Of a DNA stretch of 64,000 bases, positions 32,907 through 43,725 are shown one piece after another. The notes beneath the pieces are model-generated. The model searched no databases. It was not told the DNA's origin and was given only the letters and a program-made list of their open reading frames with translations. A program made the position numbers and the translations under genes. The stretch is from NCBI GenBank assembly GCA_045118975.1, contig JBGVCT010000003.1, forward strand, positions 230,441-294,440, read 5' to 3'. Positions within the stretch are counted from its first letter, which is position 1; every line of letters begins with the position of its first letter. Origin of the DNA: RGIG6178 sp045118975 (GTDB lineage: Bacteria > Bacillota_I > Bacilli_A > RFN20 > DUOF01).

Positions 32907-35438
32907 ATGAATAAAGTAAGTAAATATTTGCTTCTGTTATTTGGTTTTGTTTTCGCTTTTTTTGCTCTAGATACACAAGTTAGTGCAAAGGAAACAATAT
33001 TGTATTCAAACCCGGAACAAGTTAAAGGGTGTTTAAAAGAAGATCAATCTTATGGAGAAACAGCATCTAATTTTTGGGAGATTATGTGTGATAATTATAC
33101 AGTTATACCAGGAAGAGAAGACGATTCTTCAAAATATGTTTTTGAGCAAGCCAATCATAACTTCACTTTTGAGTATGATTATGAAGTGACTTTTGATCCT
33201 GAAAGAACATATATTAGGGATGGAGGAACAGATGTTTTTTCATTTATAGGTATATCTGAGGATACTACTATTACCTATATGGATATTGACATTGGTTCAA
33301 TTCATGTTTTCCCAGAAACATTTGTGGTTTATGAATATGACTCATTTAGAGGTAGATTTACTAAGGTGTCTGATATATCTGCCAATTCTTCTGGAAGTTA
33401 TGTGATTAATAAAAATGGTATATATAAACTAGAAACATATGTAGAAAATGGTGGGACTAGTTATGTTAAGTATCTTGTATATGAATCATCATTCTATTAT
33501 GCAAGTCTAAGAACTGTTAGCTATGAAAGTGATTATCAAAATCTTATATATCACCTTCAAGTTAGTACACCTAGAAATTTAAATAGTTGTGGTGACATAC
33601 GTGTTAGAATAGTTGCAAACTCATCTGATATTGTTGATTGTAATATTGAATTTGGGGATAAGGTAGGAGAATATGACATAACAATATATACTATGCCTCA
33701 ATCTACATATATTAATAATAAAACCACTACAGTTTCATACAATGGTGAAAATTTAACTGCTTATATTACTTATGATAGCGGGTTGCCTGAAATTGTGGAT
33801 GAATTAATTACATATTATCCTTCAAGTATGTTAGTAGAGGAGTTTGCAGTTGTTTATAATGATGATCCATTAACTCTTCCACAAAGTGCTGTTGCAATAT
33901 TTGAATATGTAGATGATAGTGTTGTGGATGTGAAATTGAACAATAAAGCATGTACAATAATTGCTAATAAAGTAACTTGCGAGATTGTACCAAGATTAGG
34001 TTCAACTTTGAGATATTCTTTAGTAGATGCATATGGAAATGAAATTAACGTTGTACATTCTGGTATTACATATGGTGATTTGGGTAATGTTACTGCACAA
34101 ACATTAAAGCAATATATAGAAATTCAAGGAAATGAAATTAAGTTTTCTAATATTGAGGAATATAGTCAATTTGAGAAGATTTGTTTATTTTATGGAAATG
34201 AAACAACTAATTATAGCTGTGCTAATATGACAAGCGAATTAATAGTTTATTCAGATAAGTATTATGTGGGTCCTATAAATGTTGTTTTAGCAGATGTTGA
34301 TATGAATGTTGTGAAAATAGCATTTGATAATGTTACATTAGATACAGGTTTTGATCCTAGTATGTTTGAAGTTAGTGATATTGTAGGTGATTTAACTTCT
34401 AGACAAGATGTAACTGTTGAAGTTCAAAATATTATTGCCATTGCATGTGCGGGAGAAGAAAATTGTTTAGAAACTGTAAAGGTTTATGGTAAATATGGAA
34501 GTGAAACGGAATTATTAAGTTCTACACATGAAATCACATCATTAAAACTTCCTACTTATATAGAAATATTAAATAAAGGATACACACACAAAGCTTGTGC
34601 TTTTGAAAGATGTAATGAAACAATAGAGGTATATGTTTCATATGTTGTGGGTGGAGTTAATCAAAAGTTAAGTGCTAAATATTCTTATATTGATAAATTA
34701 CCTCAAATTACTACCACAATCGATGATTATAAGCTAACAAGAAAATATGATTTTTCTCAATTAGATATTACTGATTTTTACACTAAAAGAGAATTATTTG
34801 CTGATCCATTAGGAGTGACATTAACTGATGGGGAAGGAACAATATATGAAGGTACAATTAATTCTAGATTTGTTAAGTATACAGATAGACAAGGGAACGT
34901 ACAAATACTAAACGATATGCCATATACATATATCGCAAATAAGAATAGTTTTGGATATTATTTATTGGAGGGAAGAGTAACCCTTAATAAAAATGTTACT
35001 ACAGGAACAAATATTAATACTCAAGTTTATGGTAAGAGTTTCTTTGTTAATGTGGAGTTGGCTGATACAAAGGCTCCAACACTTACTTTAGTTGGGGATG
35101 AAACGATGTCATTAAAACAATATGATGTATTTAAAGATCCTGAGTTTAAGTGTACAGATAATAGTGGATGTACTTTATCAATTAAATACTATTATGAAAC
35201 AGAAGATGAAGAAGTTGAAAAAGTAGATACAAGCGTTCCAGGTAAATATATAATTGTTTATAGTGCTGTGGATGATGATGGAAATGTTAGTGAACTTAGA
35301 AGAATTGTTAATGTGGAAAGTGTTAATGCTATGAATGCTACTGCAATCATAATCATTGTTGCTGTAGTCCTAGTGTTTGCAGGATCTATTGCATTAGCAG
35401 TTTGGCTTGAAATAAAAAGAAAAAGAGAAGGGGTTTAA
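32907..35438 (+). CDS. Surface protein with DUF5011-type domain and C-terminal membrane anchor
   Basis: The 843-residue protein has a signal peptide (MNKVSKY, hydrophobic core, TQVSA-KE), a long ectodomain with several cysteine pairs, and a DUF5011-like domain near residues 725-805 (DTKAPTLTLVGDETMSL). A transmembrane helix lies at about 814-834, followed by a short basic tail (EIKRKREGV). Like its relatives it lacks LPXTG. The frequent paired cysteines (C-x-x-x-x-C style) differ from the giant MBG proteins and suggest disulfides. AAAGGAAG precedes the start. It lies upstream of pgsA with only 2 bases between. Confidence 0.8.
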   Translation: MNKVSKYLLLLFGFVFAFFALDTQVSAKETILYSNPEQVKGCLKEDQSYGETASNFWEIMCDNYTVIPGREDDSSKYVFEQANHNFTFEYDYEVTFDPERTYIRDGGTDVFSFIGISEDTTITYMDIDIGSIHVFPETFVVYEYDSFRGRFTKVSDISANSSGSYVINKNGIYKLETYVENGGTSYVKYLVYESSFYYASLRTVSYESDYQNLIYHLQVSTPRNLNSCGDIRVRIVANSSDIVDCNIEFGDKVGEYDITIYTMPQSTYINNKTTTVSYNGENLTAYITYDSGLPEIVDELITYYPSSMLVEEFAVVYNDDPLTLPQSAVAIFEYVDDSVVDVKLNNKACTIIANKVTCEIVPRLGSTLRYSLVDAYGNEINVVHSGITYGDLGNVTAQTLKQYIEIQGNEIKFSNIEEYSQFEKICLFYGNETTNYSCANMTSELIVYSDKYYVGPINVVLADVDMNVVKIAFDNVTLDTGFDPSMFEVSDIVGDLTSRQDVTVEVQNIIAIACAGEENCLETVKVYGKYGSETELLSSTHEITSLKLPTYIEILNKGYTHKACAFERCNETIEVYVSYVVGGVNQKLSAKYSYIDKLPQITTTIDDYKLTRKYDFSQLDITDFYTKRELFADPLGVTLTDGEGTIYEGTINSRFVKYTDRQGNVQILNDMPYTYIANKNSFGYYLLEGRVTLNKNVTTGTNINTQVYGKSFFVNVELADTKAPTLTLVGDETMSLKQYDVFKDPEFKCTDNSGCTLSIKYYYETEDEEVEKVDTSVPGKYIIVYSAVDDDGNVSELRRIVNVESVNAMNATAIIIIVAVVLVFAGSIALAVWLEIKRKREGV

Positions 35439-35440
35439 TA

Positions 35441-36052
35441 ATGGAAAAAGTAGAAAAAAAACGTATAAATTTACCAAATAAAATCACTATATGTAGAATG
35501 ATAATTGTGTTAGCAATTATTGTGCTTGCTCTATTGCCAAGACCAGAATCTTGGGTGTTTGAAATTTTTGGTATCAAGCATGATTATAGAAGCATTTCTA
35601 TACTTGTTTTGTTTGTTGTTGGCTCAGCAAGTGACTGGTTAGATGGCCATCTTGCTAGAAAAAATAATTTAGTCACTACATTTGGGAAATTTATGGACCC
35701 AATTGCAGATAAATTATTAGTTAATACTTTATTTATAATTATTGCTGCAGGGGGCTTAGTTCACTTTATTGTACCAATAATCATGATTGCTCGTGATACA
35801 GTTGTGGATGCAATTAGAATGATTGCTGTAGGTGAAGGAAAAGTTATCGCTGCTTCTAAACTTGGAAAATTAAAAACTGTTACTCAAATGATAGCTCTTA
35901 TTGTAATACTTGCTATTCCACTTCCTATGGTTCAAGGTGAATTTTTACATATTGGAATGGTAGCATATATTGCTGCAATTGCTTCATTGATATCTGGAAT
36001 TGACTATTTTGTGAAGAATAGAAAAACAATTTTAAAGGATTTAAGAAGCTAA
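35441..36052 (+). CDS. pgsA: CDP-diacylglycerol-glycerol-3-phosphate 3-phosphatidyltransferase
   Basis: Makes phosphatidylglycerol phosphate from CDP-diacylglycerol and glycerol-3-phosphate in the membrane. The 203-residue protein has the CDP-alcohol phosphatidyltransferase signature D-G-x2-A-R-x8-G-x3-D-x3-D (DGHLARKN...FGKFMDPIAD) and several transmembrane helices. It lies upstream of recA, as in Bacillus (where cinA intervenes). It begins 2 bases after the surface-protein stop. Confidence 0.93.
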   Translation: MEKVEKKRINLPNKITICRMIIVLAIIVLALLPRPESWVFEIFGIKHDYRSISILVLFVVGSASDWLDGHLARKNNLVTTFGKFMDPIADKLLVNTLFIIIAAGGLVHFIVPIIMIARDTVVDAIRMIAVGEGKVIAASKLGKLKTVTQMIALIVILAIPLPMVQGEFLHIGMVAYIAAIASLISGIDYFVKNRKTILKDLRS

Positions 36053-36104
36053 GAGGAACAAATTTAAATTTATCGGTATGTTATTATAAAGGGGAGGCAT
36101 AAAC

Positions 36105-37118
36105 ATGGCTGAAAAGAAAGTAAAAGAAGTTAGCAAAGATAGTGCTTTAGAAGATGCACTAAAAGAGATAAAGAAAACATATGGAGAAGGCTCTATTATG
36201 AAGCTTGGAGAGAGAGCAAAATCCAATGTTGATGTTATTCCAAGTGGTTCTATGGCGATAGATAGAGCACTTGGTATAGGGGGATATCCAAAAGGAAGAA
36301 TTATTGAAATCTTTGGACCTGAGTCAAGTGGTAAGACAACAGTTGCATTACATGCTATAGCGGAAACTCAAAAAAAGGGTGGAAAGGCTGCCTTTATTGA
36401 TGCAGAGCACGCTATCGACCCAGTATATGCTAAGAATTTGGGTGTAAATGTAGATGAGCTTATCCTTTCTCAACCTGACTATGGAGAACAAGCAATGAGT
36501 ATTGTGGAAATCTTAGTTAAATCTGAAGCGGTATCTTTAATTGTTGTAGACTCAGTAGCTGCTTTAGTTCCACAAGCAGAGTTAGAGGGAGAAATGCTTG
36601 ATTCTCAAATGGGATTACAAGCTAGAATGATGTCTAAGGCATTAAGAAAGATAACTGGTTATTTAAATAAGAGTGAATGTACAATTATCTTCATTAACCA
36701 ATTAAGAGAAAAAATGGCTACTATGGGATATGGTAATCCAGAAACAACTCCAGGTGGAAGAGCTTTAAAATTCTATTCTACTATTAGATTGGATGTTAGA
36801 AGAATTGAATCACTAAAGAATTCAAATAGTGAAGTCTACGCTAATAAAGTTAATGTGAAAGTTGTAAAAAATAAAGTTGCAGCACCATTTAAAGTGGCAA
36901 CAATTGACATTTTATTTGGTGAGGGTATTTCTAAAGAGGGAGAAGTACTTGATATTGCTGTAGAGACTAATATTATTAAAAAGAGTGGTTCCTACTATGA
37001 TTACAATGGTGAAAGAATTGCTCAAGGAAAAGAGAATGCAAGAAAATACTTAAAGGATCATCCGGTAGTGTTTGAAGAAATTCTTAACAAAGTTAAATCT
37101 TCTCAAGAGGAAAAATAA
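36105..37118 (+). CDS. recA: Recombinase RecA
   Basis: The ATP-dependent strand-exchange and SOS co-protease. The 337-residue protein has Walker A GPESSGKTT (71-79), the loop motif PQAELEGEMLDSQMGLQARM and a second loop with TPGGRALKFYSTIRLDVRR. Length is typical for Firmicutes without a long acidic tail. AAAGGGGAGG precedes the start. I see no clear LexA/DinR box upstream. Confidence 0.97.
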   Translation: MAEKKVKEVSKDSALEDALKEIKKTYGEGSIMKLGERAKSNVDVIPSGSMAIDRALGIGGYPKGRIIEIFGPESSGKTTVALHAIAETQKKGGKAAFIDAEHAIDPVYAKNLGVNVDELILSQPDYGEQAMSIVEILVKSEAVSLIVVDSVAALVPQAELEGEMLDSQMGLQARMMSKALRKITGYLNKSECTIIFINQLREKMATMGYGNPETTPGGRALKFYSTIRLDVRRIESLKNSNSEVYANKVNVKVVKNKVAAPFKVATIDILFGEGISKEGEVLDIAVETNIIKKSGSYYDYNGERIAQGKENARKYLKDHPVVFEEILNKVKSSQEEK

Positions 37119-37142
37119 GAAATAAAATTGTAGGTGAAGTAA

Positions 37143-37484
37143 ATGGAAATAGTTATAGTAAAAGAAAAAATGTATGGTAATGATAAAGAGGTAGTTACAA
37201 TAAAGGATAATGGCATCTATTATGAAGAAGGAAATAGTTTTCCTAGGTTGTTAAGTGATAACCAAGATGTTATTGATGCTTTGTTTACTAGATTTTTTTC
37301 TATCACCTACACATGGAAGCAAGAATATATAGGACCTAGGACTATAGATGGTTATAAGTATCTTATTACTATGGATATAAACCATAAAAGAAGGAGTTAT
37401 AAGGTTCAAAATAAATTTCCTGATAATTGGGAAGAATTTATAAATCTAAAAGATAGTTTGTTAGAAGCGGGTTATTTAAAATAA
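37143..37484 (+). CDS. Hypothetical protein
   Basis: 113 residues, soluble, no recognised domain. Mixed beta/alpha composition; aromatic and basic residues are frequent in the middle (YTWKQEYIGPRTIDGYKY). TAGGTGAAGTAA precedes the ATG. It sits between recA and rny and ends with a terminator. Bacillus has other small genes in this gap, but I see no relationship. Confidence 0.65.
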   Translation: MEIVIVKEKMYGNDKEVVTIKDNGIYYEEGNSFPRLLSDNQDVIDALFTRFFSITYTWKQEYIGPRTIDGYKYLITMDINHKRRSYKVQNKFPDNWEEFINLKDSLLEAGYLK

Positions 37485-37496
37485 CCGCTTTTTTAA
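37467..37496 (+). terminator. Terminator after the recA unit
   Basis: GCGG-G-TTATT pairs with AATAACCGC (one bulged G), followed by six T residues. Confidence 0.8.
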
Positions 37497-37604
37497 TTAT
37501 AAAGTTTTGTACACGTTATATTGTTAATGGAGGAAAAAATAGATAAAATAATATTGTATATAAAATATACAGAATAAATTCTATCACTTATAGGAGGAAC
37601 ATAT

Positions 37605-39170
37605 ATGGAATGGTTTGTTGCACTCCCTATAGGTTTAATTGTTGGAGCTCTTATTGCAGGAGCTGGTGTATTTTGTTTTATGAAATTTATGCCTTCTAGC
37701 AAGGCTAAATTAGCAAAAGAAGAAGCAGAAAATATTCTTAAAGAGGCTGAAGGGAAAGCTAATAATTTAATGCGTAATGCAGAAGTTGAAGCAAAGGCTT
37801 TAACTTATGAAATGAAGCAAAAAGCTGAAGAAGAAATTAAGAATATGAAGAGTGAACTAGTTGAAGCAGAAAACAAACTAGATCAAAGAGAAGATACTAT
37901 TAATAGAAGAGATAATGCGCTTCTTGCTAAGGAAGAAAATCTTGAAAACAAATTTAAACAATTAAATGACAAAACAGAACAATTAAATAATAGGGAATTC
38001 GAAATTAACAAAAAAAGTGATGCAATTACAAAGGAATATGAAAGAGTTGCATCATTAACAGTGAACGAGGCTAGAGAAGAATTATTTAGAATCGTTAAAG
38101 AAAAAATTACTAATGAAACTACTGCTTATATAAAGAGCAAGGAAGAAGAAGCAAAATTAAAAGCAAATGATATGGCAAGACAAATTTTAGGAAGTGCTAT
38201 AGAAAGATTTGCTCAAGATGTTGCAAATGAAAGAACTGTATCTACAATATCTTTGCCAAATGATGAATTAAAGGGAAGAATTATAGGTAGAGAAGGTAGA
38301 AATATTAGAACAATAGAACAATTAACAGGAGTAGATTTAATAATTGATGATACTCCAGAGGTTATTACAGTTTCTTGCTTTGATCCAATTAGAAGAGAAA
38401 TTGCTAAAACTGCATTAGAAAATCTAATTAAAGATGGAAGAATACAACCTGGACGTATCGAAGAGGTTGTAGAAAAAGCTAAAGAAGAAGTTAATGAATC
38501 AATTAATAAAGCTGGAGAAGATACTATCTTTGAACTTGGCATTTCTAATATGTCTAATGAAATGATTCATACAATTGGTAAATTAAAATATCGTACTAGT
38601 TATGGTCAAAACGCTTTACAACATTCAAAAGAGGTTGCTTATTTAACTGGTATCATGGCTGCTGATTTAGGATTAAATCAAAATCTTGCTAGAAGAGCAG
38701 GTCTTTTACATGATATTGGTAAGGCTTTGGATTTTGAGGTTGAGGGAAGCCATGTTGAATTGGGTGCTAAGCTTGCAAGAAAGCATAATGAAGATAAAGC
38801 TGTTATTAATGCTATTGAATCACATCATGGAGATAAAGAACCAGATAACGTTATTTCTAATTTAGTTAGCGCTGCAGATACTCTAAGTGCTGCAAGACCT
38901 GGTGCAAGAAGTGAGACACTTGAAAATTATATTCAAAGAGTGGAAAAACTTGAAAATTTAGCAACTTCATTTGAGGGTGTAAGCCAAGCATTTGCTATTC
39001 AATCAGGTAGAGAAGTAAGAGTTATGGTTGTGCCTGATAAAGTTGATGATCTTAAAGCATTTAAGATTGCTAGAGATTTAAAAGAAAAGATTGAAAACGA
39101 ATTAACATATCCAGGTCAAATTAAAGTTACTGTTATTAGAGAAGTTAGAGCTAATGAGGTAGCTAAGTAG
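37605..39170 (+). CDS. rny: Ribonuclease Y
   Basis: Membrane-anchored endoribonuclease that starts mRNA decay. The 521-residue protein has an N-terminal membrane helix (about 5-27), a long coiled coil (about 30-200), a KH domain (GRIIGREGRNIRTIE near 225-240) and an HD domain (LLHDIGKALDFE near 368-379). Length and order match Bacillus RNase Y. GGAGG precedes the start. ymdB follows after 2 bases, as in Bacillus. Confidence 0.96.
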   Translation: MEWFVALPIGLIVGALIAGAGVFCFMKFMPSSKAKLAKEEAENILKEAEGKANNLMRNAEVEAKALTYEMKQKAEEEIKNMKSELVEAENKLDQREDTINRRDNALLAKEENLENKFKQLNDKTEQLNNREFEINKKSDAITKEYERVASLTVNEAREELFRIVKEKITNETTAYIKSKEEEAKLKANDMARQILGSAIERFAQDVANERTVSTISLPNDELKGRIIGREGRNIRTIEQLTGVDLIIDDTPEVITVSCFDPIRREIAKTALENLIKDGRIQPGRIEEVVEKAKEEVNESINKAGEDTIFELGISNMSNEMIHTIGKLKYRTSYGQNALQHSKEVAYLTGIMAADLGLNQNLARRAGLLHDIGKALDFEVEGSHVELGAKLARKHNEDKAVINAIESHHGDKEPDNVISNLVSAADTLSAARPGARSETLENYIQRVEKLENLATSFEGVSQAFAIQSGREVRVMVVPDKVDDLKAFKIARDLKEKIENELTYPGQIKVTVIREVRANEVAK

Positions 39171-39172
39171 GA

Positions 39173-39985
39173 ATGAAAATATTATTTATTGGAGATATTT
39201 ATGGAAAAGCAGGAAGAATGGCTTTACATAAATATCTTCCTTTAATTAAAGAAAAATTTGATGTGGATTTGGTAATCCTTAACGGGGAGAATACTACTCA
39301 TGGAAGAGGATTAAGTATTAAGAATTATGCAGAAATAAAAAAAGCTGGGGTTGATTTTATTACTCTTGGTAACCACGCTTTTGATAATAATGAAGTGTGT
39401 ACTTTATTAAAAAATAAAACTGATATTATAAGACCATTAAATATCAAAGATGTTTATGATGGAGATGGCAGTAGAGTTATCAAAGTTAATGGCATTGATG
39501 TTAGAATTACTAATATTGTTGGAAGAGTTCATGTGAATATGAAGGGGCTTGTGACATTAAATCCATTTGATTCACTAGAGGATATTGTGGATTTTGCAAA
39601 AGAAAAAATTCACATAGTAGATATTCATGCAGAAGCAACAGGAGAAAAGAAAAGTTTTGCAAAATACTTTGATGGAAGAGTGAGTGCTGTTATTGGTACG
39701 CATACTCATGTTCAAACAGCTGACAATCAAGTTTTTAAAGGCGGTAGTGCTTATATTAGTGATGTTGGCTATTGTGGGGCACATGATAGTGTTTTAGGAG
39801 TAAATAATGGTTCTGCAATATTATTTTCTAAAGATCAAGATTATAAATCTAACATTCCTGAAGAGAAGGGTGAGTTAGAATTTAGCGCAGTATATTTAGA
39901 TATTGATAATGAAAGTGGGAAAGCTAATTCTATAAAAAGAATATATATAACTCCAGATAAGCAAGAGATACAATTAATGAATTAA
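39173..39985 (+). CDS. ymdB: YmdB-type metallophosphoesterase
   Basis: TIGR00282 family. The Bacillus protein is a cyclic-nucleotide phosphodiesterase that affects biofilm formation and sporulation decisions. The 270-residue protein has the di-metal motifs GDIYGKAGR (7-15), NGENTTHGRG, LGNHAFDN and GTHTHVQTAD. It follows rny by 2 bases, as in Bacillus, so the two are co-transcribed. A bidirectional terminator follows. Confidence 0.93.
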   Translation: MKILFIGDIYGKAGRMALHKYLPLIKEKFDVDLVILNGENTTHGRGLSIKNYAEIKKAGVDFITLGNHAFDNNEVCTLLKNKTDIIRPLNIKDVYDGDGSRVIKVNGIDVRITNIVGRVHVNMKGLVTLNPFDSLEDIVDFAKEKIHIVDIHAEATGEKKSFAKYFDGRVSAVIGTHTHVQTADNQVFKGGSAYISDVGYCGAHDSVLGVNNGSAILFSKDQDYKSNIPEEKGELEFSAVYLDIDNESGKANSIKRIYITPDKQEIQLMN

Positions 39986-40014
39986 AAAAGCACTATGATT
40001 AGTGCCTTTTTTTT
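39984..40014. terminator. Bidirectional terminator between ymdB and the flavin-binding gene
   Basis: GCACTA-TGAT-TAGTGC, flanked by an A tract on the left and a T tract on the right. Confidence 0.8.
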
Positions 40015-40927
40015 ATTTTTTTTTCTTTTCTTCTTTTCTTTTATCATTGATATAATCTACAGCTTTTTCATCGATTAGGCTTATACCTTCTTTTTTGGCG
40101 ATTTCTACCATTTGGGTTAATGCTGCCTTCAAGAAAACGCGAGGAATTTTAACTAATTTTTGACATGCTTCTTTAGTGAATTTTACTTCAGGATCGATTC
40201 TTTCTGCAGCGTAGATAACAGAAGATACATCCCCATCTTTTGCTTGAATTTTCTCAGCGATTGGACGTTTGAATTTTGTGTACCAGAAATTGGTACTATC
40301 TCTATAACCATAGTCTACAGGAACTCTTGGGAACCCATTGGGTTTAACCCCATTTATAATGGTGTTATAGTAAGTTTCTTTCATCCATATCTTATCAATT
40401 TTTAATATAAAATGTGCCCCGAATTTACTAGTTATACCATTGAAGTTTCTATATGGCCCCTCATATCCTTCAAGGTTACCTGGTTTATCATTGAAAGCGT
40501 CTTCTAGAGAGTCATCCCAAGTACATTCGAATACTTGAAAGGCCTCAGAAACAAGTTCTGGTCTATCATCTCCTAAAGTGGATTTTTCAAGGGTGAAAAT
40601 ACAATCTTTCATTTTCTCTTCAGTTGTATCTCCAGGGAACCCTAACCTTACTGCCTCTTTAAAATATTTTCTTTCATCGGTGATAAAATTAAGCGTTACT
40701 TTCTTTGCTCTTAAAATGTTTTGTGCAGTATTAGAACTATTTCTACACTCAAGTATCATTGCATAATAATCTTTCCCTGCGATGTAATATGGAAAGCACA
40801 ATGAATATGCTCCTAAATTTGTTTGCCCAGATTCACTTGTTGTTGAAGCTAGGATGGTTGGCATAGGAAAGAATGCTGATGTTTGATAAAAGTTGTCTAC
40901 AATTCTTAAGTCTTTAAATTTTTCCAT
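40013..40927 (-). CDS. Flavin reductase-like FMN-binding split-barrel protein with C-terminal PCP_red-like helix domain
   Basis: 304 residues. The N-terminal two-thirds looks like the flavin reductase/flavoredoxin split barrel (FFPMPTILASTTSESGQTNLGAYS, then IL-x-x-KKVTLNFI). The C-terminal 50 residues (FTKEACQKLVKIPRVFLK...) resemble the small PCP_red helical domain found at the ends of some reductases, and end in a Glu/Lys-rich tail. It is probably a cytoplasmic FMN protein of redox type. GGAGGATTT precedes the start. It interrupts the ymdB-spoVS order on the opposite strand. Confidence 0.6.
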   Translation of the reverse strand: MEKFKDLRIVDNFYQTSAFFPMPTILASTTSESGQTNLGAYSLCFPYYIAGKDYYAMILECRNSSNTAQNILRAKKVTLNFITDERKYFKEAVRLGFPGDTTEEKMKDCIFTLEKSTLGDDRPELVSEAFQVFECTWDDSLEDAFNDKPGNLEGYEGPYRNFNGITSKFGAHFILKIDKIWMKETYYNTIINGVKPNGFPRVPVDYGYRDSTNFWYTKFKRPIAEKIQAKDGDVSSVIYAAERIDPEVKFTKEACQKLVKIPRVFLKAALTQMVEIAKKEGISLIDEKAVDYINDKRKEEKKKK

Positions 40928-41044
40928 AATAAATCCTCCATACTTTTTAAGTTTACCAAAATAAACTTAATTATATAAGTGAATTAGAAAAAGGAATTAA
41001 TAAAAAATTGTTGTCTTGAATATATATTAGTGTGGAGGAATAAT

Positions 41045-41305
41045 ATGAAAATAATTAAAGTATCATCAAAATCAAATCCTAATTTGGTTTCAGGGGCAAT
41101 AATCAACATTTTAAAAGAAGATGGAGAATTAGAAATGCATACAATTGGAGCAGGAGCATTAAATCAAGCGGTTAAAGCACTTTCTATTGCTAGAGGTTAT
41201 TTGAAAATTTCAGATTTAGATTTAAACTGTAAACCGACATTTTTTGAGCTTGTTTTAAACGAGGAAGAGAAAACGGGAATTAAATTAATAGTTAAACTTG
41301 ATTAA
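41045..41305 (+). CDS. spoVS: Stage V sporulation protein S
   Basis: 86 residues, the same length as Bacillus SpoVS, an Alba-fold protein needed for late sporulation. The sequence opens MKIIKVSSKSNPNLVSGAI and has the IGAGALNQAVKALSIARGYL core of the family. I choose ATG 41045 with TGGAGGAAT before it over an in-frame GTG at 41030. It follows ymdB after the inserted minus-strand gene and precedes miaB after the ABC genes, keeping the Bacillus order. SpoVS also occurs in some non-sporulating bacteria. Confidence 0.92.
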   Translation: MKIIKVSSKSNPNLVSGAIINILKEDGELEMHTIGAGALNQAVKALSIARGYLKISDLDLNCKPTFFELVLNEEEKTGIKLIVKLD

Positions 41306-41325
41306 CTCGTGCAAATTTATTTGTG

Positions 41326-41348
41326 AATAGCCTATGGCTATTTTTTTA
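41326..41348 (+). terminator. spoVS terminator
   Basis: AATAGCC-TAT-GGCTATT with a following T tract. Confidence 0.85.
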
Positions 41349-41378
41349 TTATGTTATAATTTTTATGAGGTGATTCAT

Positions 41379-42090
<712 letters not shown>

Positions 42091-42098
<8 letters not shown>

Positions 42099-43725
42099 TA
42101 TTATCACGCTAACAAAAACACTGTTGAAAAATAGTTTGTTAACAGGAATATCTTCTAAAAAAGGAAAAGGAAAGGGAATATATGCCTATATTATAGTACT
42201 TGCTATATATGTACTTGCTTTTTCAGTTCCAATTATTATGCTTTTGAAAAACATTCTTGTTAATTATCATTTTGAGGAATTAATACTTTCTTTTGTTGTT
42301 CCAATAGGCGGGGTAGCAGCGTTGCTTTTTTCGGTATTCTCTGTAACAAGTATTTTCTATTACAATAAGGACATAGAGCAAATGTTGCCATATCCAGTTA
42401 AATCGGGAGAACTATTTATTGCTAAATTTTTAGCTTCTCTTAGTAGTGTGTATTTGGTTCTATTTATGTTTATATATCCAATAATATTTGGAGTTGGTAT
42501 TGGAAGTGGAGCTGGAGCTTTATATTTTGCTTATGCTATGGGAATTTGCTTATTGATGCCTATAATCCCAGCTTCTATCATTGCTTTTATTTTAATGCTT
42601 TTGAGTAGGGTAGTTAATTTAGGTAAAAGAAAAACATTATTTATGTACATTACTGTGGCATTAGTTATGGCTTTTTCTCTTGGCTATGGGGTTGGTATTG
42701 GATATTTGTTAGAAATGGATATTGCAGATATTGTTAATATCTTGTCTGGAGAAGCTACTTCTGTCATTAAAATATCTAGAAATTTATTTCCTTTATTTAA
42801 TAGTGCTAGTTATGCACTTATTCATAGTCAAGAAATGATTGGTGCTGCATCATTTGGTACTTTTGTGGGATTGAATTTATTGTCAGTGATTATTTTGTAC
42901 TTTTTAGGTGAAGCGCTATATATAAAGGGATTAACTAAGGATGCAGGTGCAAAAAAAGAAAAACAATCAATTGAAAAAATATATAAACAAGAAAAAGGAG
43001 GAGTGATGTTAGCTCTTCTTAAAAAGGAATGGAGAATAATTAGAAGAACTCCAGTATTCATGCTTAATATTGTGGTGATTAATTTAATCTTTCCAATCTT
43101 GTTTATTATAACTTACTTAATTGCTCCTGAGGGGAAAGAACTCCTTGATATTGATTTTAATAATCCTGGGGTGTATTTAATCGTGTGTGCAATTACAATA
43201 TTTATGTGCGAAGTTCCTGGGGCAACAGGAAGTAGTAGTGCAATATCAAGAGAGGGAAAAGCCGCTAAATATATGAAACTTATTCCAGTAAATATAAAAA
43301 CTCAAATAGATGCTAAAGTTTGCTTCTCGTTTATATTAGATATTATTTGTGCAGTTATTACAGAACTTTGTTTAGTTTTTGTGTTTGGTATTCCATGGAT
43401 TTATTTACTTTTAATTAACATTCCATTGGTGTTTATCATATTAACATTTAATTATGTTCATGTGCTATGGGATTTAAGAAACCCTAAAGTTAACTGGAGT
43501 GATGAATCCGAATCTGTAAAGCAAAATATGACAGTTCTAATAGGCATGTTGCTATCATTTGTGCTTGCTGGGATAATTGCTGTTATTGGGGTTTTGTTAT
43601 TTAATAGTAATTTAAGTATATATCTAGTATTTTTGATATTTACTCTAATTAGTATAATGTGCTATATTTTAATGGCTATTTATATAAAGAAGAAAGATAT
43701 AAAGTTATTTGATAAGGTGATGTAA
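42091..43725 (+). CDS. ABC transporter permease (putative ABC-2 exporter)
   Basis: 544 residues with about twelve hydrophobic segments and a charged central loop (KKEKQSIEKIYKQEKGG) between two halves. It overlaps the ATPase gene by 8 bases, so the pair is co-translated. The substrate cannot be read from the sequence. It ends one base before the miaB start codon. Confidence 0.8.
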
